Below are positions 58,161 through 64,000 of a DNA stretch of 64,000 nt, piece by piece. Below the pieces are notes generated by a model. The model had not been told where the DNA came from, did not search any database, and saw only the letters and a program-made list of their open reading frames with translations. Positions within the stretch are counted from its first letter, which is position 1. Every line of letters starts with the position of its first letter. Position numbers and translations under genes: made by a program. The stretch spans positions 1,178,001 through 1,242,000 of the forward strand of contig JAIXMG010000008.1 of NCBI GenBank assembly GCA_025201345.1, in the 5' to 3' direction. Source of the DNA: Thamnidium elegans (taxonomy: Eukaryota; Mucoromycota; Mucoromycetes; Mucorales; Mucoraceae).

Positions 58161-59626
58161 ATGACTGAATACGCGATACCACCTATTATGTTAACACCTA
58201 CACAAAGTACACATGCGTTTCAAAGACGTTCTTCTATTAGAAGAGGTACTATTGCTAGCATCTCTAAAGATGTCAGAGTAAAAGATTTTGTAGAGATTAT
58301 TAAAAAGCAAAAAGCACTTCATCAGCAAGAAAGAAATACTGAAACTGATAGTGTATTATTAAAGAGAAGACATAGTATGATGAATATGAATAAATCAATT
58401 TATAATAAACCGCAACAACAACAAAAGCATCAAGATCATCGTACTCGTACACTGTCAAATAATGATTTAAAAGGCACAGTAGTTTGGCAACAAACTAAAC
58501 AACAACAACAACAACAAACTGATTCGGATAAAATCCGATTGGGGGAAGATCAAGGTGTACTGTATCATCATTTAAGGAAATGTGCCGCTTGCTTAAATAA
58601 TAATGAATGCTTTTCTTCTGAACAAGATGAAGAAGAAGAAGAAGAAGAAAATAGTCCATCACCATCTACATCTTCTTCTTCAAATGATCAGGACACTTTT
58701 CCATGGCAACAATCGTCATTGTTACATAATGTGGAACAACGTGAACAAATCATCAAGAATTTAAATTCAAGTATGACAAGTTACTCTGCTCAAATAAAAG
58801 AACTGAGTAATAGATGCTACAACAACAACAATGAAGAAGAGTATAAATTAAAGATTGAAAACTGTAAATCACTTGTAGCACAGCAAGAGTTATTATTAAA
58901 CCAGCTTTATTATCAAAATAATTCATCTTCTGCGGCTGATATAGTACCCAAGACTGCCCCTACACCACCACTTGAAAAAAATAGTAGCAGTACCTTTATT
59001 AAGTCTATCTGTAATGATTTATACAAGGGGTTTAAATCTACGACTACTGGTATCACCATCAAACAAAAACAGGATAAAAATGAAGCTGATACAATTATAT
59101 CTGTTCAAGGAGTTTGTACTACAATTGAACGTAGCTTAATTCCTGACACTGTAAAGTTTTTTTTATATGGTTATTTCTATTTTCATTTATTTACCCGCTT
59201 CTTCTTTTTTAGTTACTTGTTTCTAATTCACCTGATCAAGCAAATACTACTGTATACCAACATCATTATTCACTAGATATTACCCACTCGGATCGTCAAA
59301 CTAAATTTAAATTATTACTACAAGATCAATGGCAAAAGGATGTAAAAGTAAATACTTGTTCTTTTAAACATTGCAATACCTTATTTAATTGGTTTCAAAG
59401 AAAACATCACTGTCGCGCGTAAGTTGGTTTTTTTGTTTGTTTTTTCTATTTTTTTTTGCGTCTTATTAATGCTTGTTTATTTACTTGTAGATGTGGTGAA
59501 ATTTATTGTAATACACATAGTGGCAATCGATTGCCCTTATTTTCTGCAAAAGAGACACATCATCCCGTCTTTTCACGTGTATGCGATACTTGCTTTTATT
59601 CCTTAGCTAATCATTCTCTTTACTAA
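58161..59626 (+). CDS. FYVE-type zinc finger protein
   Basis: Three exons (58161-59150, 59213-59418, 59491-59626) give 443 residues with phases closing. The first 330 residues are low-complexity (poly-Gln, Glu and Ser runs) with a basic N-terminal patch (FQRRSSIRRGTIASISKDVR) and a short coiled coil. The C-terminal finger has WQKD, CSFKHC (C-x4-C), the signature RKHHCRACG split by intron 2, EIYCNTH (C-x2-H) and SRVCDTC. The WxxD, R+HHCRxCG and RVC motifs are those that bind PI3P on endosomes. The C-x4-C and C-x2-H spacings make it a variant finger, as I recall from some fungal family members. An endosomal or vacuolar role is inferred. There is no catalytic domain. Confidence 0.87.
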
Positions 59627-59933
59627 ACATATCCCCCACTTTTCATCTTTTTTTCTCTTTTATTTATTTTATTTTTATTGTGCATATTCTTCTTCCATAC
59701 ATAAAAAAAAAAAATACGTCGTCTAAATACGGTAATGCGCTCTTGCAAATAAGAAGAGTTTTCTGTAGCACTTTTTTTTGCTTTATACGACGTCACTTAC
59801 AAAGTAAAAAACTCACTCATTGTATTCTATGTCACGGGGCTAGAATGAAGAAGGAAACTTGGCAATTTGTTTTATAAATAACTTTTTTTTGTTTTTTTTT
59901 TTCCTTCTCGACGTTTCTCTCTGTTATTTTTCT

Positions 59934-59936
<3 letters not shown>

Positions 59937-59972
<36 letters not shown>
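59937..59972. repeat. T36 homopolymer in the 5' leader of the transportin gene
   Basis: 36 consecutive T on plus, ending 20 bp before the ATG at 59993. If transcription starts upstream, the mRNA leader would carry a poly-U run; otherwise it is a nucleosome-excluding promoter element. Confidence 0.85.
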
Positions 59973-59975
<3 letters not shown>

Positions 59976-59992
59976 TGTTCGAAACTTTCACA

Positions 59993-62900
59993 ATGATGTC
60001 ATGGCAACCTCAACAACAAAGTTTACGTGAATTACTAGTCTTGTTAAGAGATGCAGCAGATCCCAATAACCGAGAACAAGCACTCATTAACCAAGTAAAA
60101 AAAAACTTTTTTTTTTTGACATTTTTTGTTTAAAAAAGGGGACTAACATGAATTAAAATATAGAGGTTATTATCGTTTCATAATTATCCAGATTATAATG
60201 CATACCTTGCGTACATTTTAATGAAATTAAAGACGCAAGATATGAATACTCGAATGATTGCTGGTCTACAACTCAAAAACAGTATCAAAAACCACTTTAA
60301 TACGATTCCACTACGAGTGCTAGACTACATTAAACAACTATGTACGGACGTAATCAATTTTCCTGACGAATCTTGTATTTGTAAAACGGTTTCTTCAGTG
60401 ATTGCAGCAATTATATCCAGAGGCCAAGTTCATAATTGGTCAAGCATGATTTTATTACTGATTGAAAAGTTACAAGATCCGGTCGTTTTAGAGGTATAAA
60501 TAGGTTTATTTTTAGCTTTTTTTTTTTTGTATAAAAACACATGTATTTATTATAAAAGGGGTATAGTTTTCATTAAATACAGTTGTCATGATTTGCGCAG
60601 ACTCAGCACAAGAACTTGATCAGGAGATACAAGGGATCCGTCCTTTACGTTTCATGATTCCTCCACTGATTGAATGCTATTCAAACGCCGAGCCACATAC
60701 GCGAGTACAAGCTATCAATGCCACCAGTCAATTTGTATTATTAAAGCAATCCTCCTTTATCGAGCAACTGGATTCGATATTAACTGGGCTTTACACTAGA
60801 TCTCATGATCCTGATCCTCGTGTAAGACAAGAATTCGGTAAAATTATCGCTGCTCTTTTAGAAGCATTTCCCCAAAAATTAGAACCTTATTTGTATACTA
60901 CAATTGAGTATATGATTCAGGCTTTAAATGATAACAATGATGAAATTGTCTTGGGTGCTTGCGATTTCTGGATACAGTATGCTCACAGTGAGCTATATAA
61001 AGACCAATTATTACCTTACCTGTATCAACTGATACCTGCTTTATTAAATCGTATGGTGTATTCCGAATCGGACTTATTGGATATCAATCAGTTTGTGCCT
61101 TCGCATTATATAAGAAGAGATTATAAACTAAAGAATTCATCAGCTGCTACAAATATAAAAAATACTAGTAGTGATTTATTAAGTGATTTGGAAGAAGAAG
61201 ATGATTCGGATGATAATAGTTCATCAACTACTTCTTCGTTAATTGATGATGTAGAAGATGCCGAGTTTTATTCAATGGATTCCCCAAGACAAAGTAGTGC
61301 TTCTGCTCTGGATATTCTATCAGTCACTTTTAGAGATGATATGTGTACTATCTTGCTGGATATCTTGTTCAATCAAACGTTGGATCATCAAGATTGGGCT
61401 GTGCGTGAAAGTGGTATTTTAGCTATTGGCGCAGCAGCTGAAGGTGGTATTCATATCATGAGTAATCACCTAAATAAGTTAATACCTTACTTATTAAAAT
61501 CGATGGGAGATCCACAAGTAAGTTCATTACTCCCTTTTTGCCCAATTCTTTTTCCTAATATTAAAATATTTTGTGTAGCCGTTGGTGCGGTCCATTTCCT
61601 GTTGGGCAATAAGCCGATTCTCTAATTGGTTAGTACATGAACACAAGGCCACAAGTTTTTTCGAACCCGTGCTGTTTGGGTTACTAAATAGATTATTAGA
61701 TTCAAATCAACGCGTACAAGAGTCGGCATGTACGGGTTTTATTGTTCTTGCGGAATTTGCAGCCAAAAGACTCGTACCGTACATTTATACGGTCCTGACA
61801 CATACCAATAGAGCCTTTGCGGTCTACAAGAGGAAAAATAGACTGTTTCTGTATGATGCCTTGGGCACATTGGCAGATTCGGTGAAAGCAGAGTTGAATC
61901 AACCGCAGTATATTTATTTACTGATGCCTCCTTTGATTACTAAATGGAATGAGCTTTCTGATAAAGACACCGACTTGTTTCCATTATTAGAAGTGAGTTT
62001 TTTTTTTATGAGTATCAAACAAACAAACAAACAAAAAACTAATATTTTTTTTTAACAAGTGCCTTTCCAATATTACGGCTGCTTTAGGACCTGGTTTTAT
62101 TCAGTACGTTGACCCTGTGTTTTCAAGATGCGTAAAACTTATTTCTTCTACCTTACAAGAACAAATGATGGCAGACCAAAATCCGGAAAAAATAGTTCCA
62201 AACGTAGAGTTCTTAATTGCAGCACTTGATTTATTATCTGGTATAGTACAAGGTCTGGGGGCCACGATTGAACCATTGATTGCACAAACAAACCCACCAT
62301 TATTATCGTTACTAGCCAACTGTATTCATGTAAGTCATATTACCCTTTCTCCTTAAAAAAAAAAAAAAAAAAAAAAAAATTAAAAAAGAAAATTTAGGAC
62401 CCCGTTTCAGAAGTTCTTCAGTCTACATTTGCATTACTTGGAGATATTGCAGTAGCTAGTTTTCAATCACTTGTGCCTTACCTTCACACGATTATTCAAG
62501 AAATGATCCAAATACTGTGCAATCGAGATTACATTATTTCGATCAGTGTTTATAACAATGTGATTTGGGCGCTAGGAGAAATAGTGATTCGGTGGGAAAG
62601 CAAGCAAGAAGTAGAAGCATATATTCCTAGCTTAATACAAGTTGTATTACCCCTTTTAACGCATCCCAATGTACCAGCCTCGATTCATGAAAATGCAATG
62701 ATTGCATTAGGAAGATTGGGCCTGGTGTGTCCAAGGCTGTTGAGCGTTCATCTGGAAAAGTTTATTAAGCCTTGGTTGGAAACTTCGTTGTCGGTCCGAG
62801 AAGGGGAAGAGAAGGAAACGGCATTCCGAGGTCTGTGTGCAATTATAAAGTTAAACGCACAGGACGCACACGAAGTAAGTTCAAGAAAAATGGGTTGTCT

Positions 62901-63176
62901 ATATTTAGTAGTTAATCTTGTTTTTTTTTAATTGTAGCAGCTTGCATTGTTATTGGTTGCAATTTCTATTTGGCGAACACCTTCATCTTCTTTATTGGTC
63001 GATTTGAATCATGTAAGCAAGAAAGGATTATATAAGCTACCATTTTATTTATTTTTTTGTTGTTGTAGGTTGTAAAAGGGTATTATCGTATCTCTAGTAG
63101 AGACCAATGGGACAATGCGTTTAATAACTTGAGTTCAGAAGCTCAAACTCAAATTCTAAAGATATTGGCACTATAA
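59993..63176 (+). CDS. KAP104: Transportin / karyopherin beta-2 (Kap104-like)
   Basis: Eight exons (59993-60094, 60164-60493, 60567-61517, 61579-61992, 62060-62329, 62398-62874, 62938-63012, 63069-63176) give 908 residues, all in phase 0. It is a HEAT-repeat solenoid. WQPQQQSLRELLVLLRDAAD opens repeat 1. The acidic H8 loop (DLLSDLEEEDDSDDN) follows the middle repeats. DWAVRESGILAIGAAAEGGI, PLVRSISCWAISRFSNW and YNNVIWALGEIVIRW are strongly transportin-like. It imports PY-NLS cargo such as hnRNP proteins, and the acidic loop helps RanGTP release cargo. Exon 3 starts at an acceptor (GTATAG) that leaves the repeat two residues shorter than usual. The start could be either Met of the MM pair. Confidence 0.93.
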
Positions 63177-63239
63177 AAAAGCTGGACTTTAAACCCTCTT
63201 CGACCCTGAATTTTTTCTTTACCCTTTTTATTAGTTGCA

Positions 63240-63270
<31 letters not shown>

Positions 63271-63525
63271 ATACAAGTTGATCTTGTTTTTATATCGTTT
63301 ACACACCCTTATACCTTTTCTTTTAATAACTAATATATACTTTATTCTGTACACTTTTCGTATAAAAAAAAAAATAACATGTTCTATTTTGCTGAAAAAA
63401 ATAAAAAAATTATGTAATAATATTAAGCTTTTTTTTTTAAAGAGTGTGTACGACTTGCAATTAGTAATTTAAGTGAACTTCTTTTTCTCTACGTTTTTTC
63501 CTCTTTTCTTTTTATTGTTGACTAA

Positions 63526-64000
63526 ATGGAAAACTCGTTCGTAAAGACACCTCAAGAGGTGTGCTCTTACTTTGGAGTGGATCAAGAATTTGGTTTAACA
63601 AAAGAACAAGCATTAACCGCACAAGAAAAATACGGAAAAAATGGTAAACTTTTTTTTTGACATTCCTTCCCCATCATCATCTCTTAACCAAAAAAAAAAA
63701 AAAAACGCAATTAGAATTACCAAAGGAAAAAGCTACTCCCTTTTGGCGTTTGGTCCTTGCTCAATTCAACGACACACTTGTTTTAATTCTTTTAGCAGCA
63801 GCAGCTATTTCCTTTATCCTTGCAGTTGCAGATCAAGGCGATTCTCTCTCCGCGTTTGTTGAACCCTTAGTGATTTTATTGATTTTAATTGCCAACGCAG
63901 TGGTTGGTGTCTTGCAAGAATCTAGTGCCGAAAAGGCCATTGATGCTTTACGTCAGTACACTCCCGAAGAAACGAAAGTGGTACGTAACGAGGGCACACT
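63526..64000 (+). CDS. SERCA-type Ca2+-transporting P-type ATPase, N-terminus (cut by window edge)
   Basis: Exon 1 is 63526-63643 and exon 2 starts at 63715 and is open to the window end, giving 135 visible residues. [20 protein letters not shown] and [19 protein letters not shown] form the cation-transporter N-terminal domain. Then [20 protein letters not shown] (M1) and [20 protein letters not shown] (M2) continue to [20 protein letters not shown], the start of the actuator domain. This order matches animal-type SERCA pumps that load Ca2+ into the ER. The phosphorylation Asp and ion-binding helices lie beyond the window. Confidence 0.93.

Overview
The window looks like nuclear DNA of a fungus, most likely an early-diverging one (Mucoromycota, Mucorales-like). 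The reasons are very AT-rich non-coding DNA with many long A/T homop runs, genes cut by many 45-80 nt introns, and a fungal gene set: a GH18 chitinase with a chitin-binding module, a Zn2Cys6 regulator, a PPZ-type phosphatase, a FLILHELTA-family protein and an RSC-type ARID protein. I cannot name the genus. All splice models were built by eye from splice-site consensus, reading phase and family alignment; where the phases close to a multiple of three I trust them.

Layout. 1-9.3 kb: the 5' part of an unrecognised spliced gene running off the left edge, a tRNA-Arg(UCU), a Lys/Glu-rich tail-anchored protein, a single-pass Ser/Thr-rich membrane protein, an SH3-RA-RA scaffold and an ARID/zinc-finger Rsc9-like chromatin remodeller subunit. 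9.3-18.5 kb: a foldback repeat, a FLILHELTA mitochondrial protein, a possible Mediator subunit, a DHHC palmitoyltransferase and a long desert with a dead Tc1/mariner-type transposase. 18.5-33.5 kb: secreted GH37 trehalase, fibrillarin, a transposon-rich gap (relic gene plus an 892-bp non-autonomous TA-flanked element), an ER-type DnaJ protein, a dead bZIP gene, a secreted GH28 pectinase, a secretory-pathway GH47 mannosidase and a small membrane protein. 33.5-45.7 kb: gene relics, ribosomal protein eS6, a BTB protein, a PPZ-like phosphatase, V-ATPase subunit d and GH18 chitinase. 45.7-50.7 kb: a 5-kb desert with one small possible gene. 50.7-64 kb: Zn2Cys6 regulator, APRT, a coiled-coil tail-anchored protein, a WDR68/DCAF7-like WD40 protein, a FYVE protein, transportin (Kap104-like) and the start of a SERCA-type Ca2+ pump.

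There is no operon logic. The genes are housekeeping (translation, rRNA modification, nuclear import, purine salvage, proton and calcium pumping, chromatin) mixed with secreted carbohydrate-active enzymes (trehalase, pectinase, chitinase). Unrelated neighbours often sit tail-to-tail only 20-110 bp apart.

I did not find a convincing new multi-gene system. The most interesting signals are in gene structure and decay: three introns whose protein reading requires, or strongly favours, a GC donor; 12- and 14-nt microexons; an eS6 gene whose first coding exon is two codons; 3' splice sites formed by T-run/A-run palindromes; a bZIP pseudogene whose nonsense codons all fit CAR-to-TAR changes; and exactly 47-bp-phased repeats with a hairpin inside a mariner-like element.
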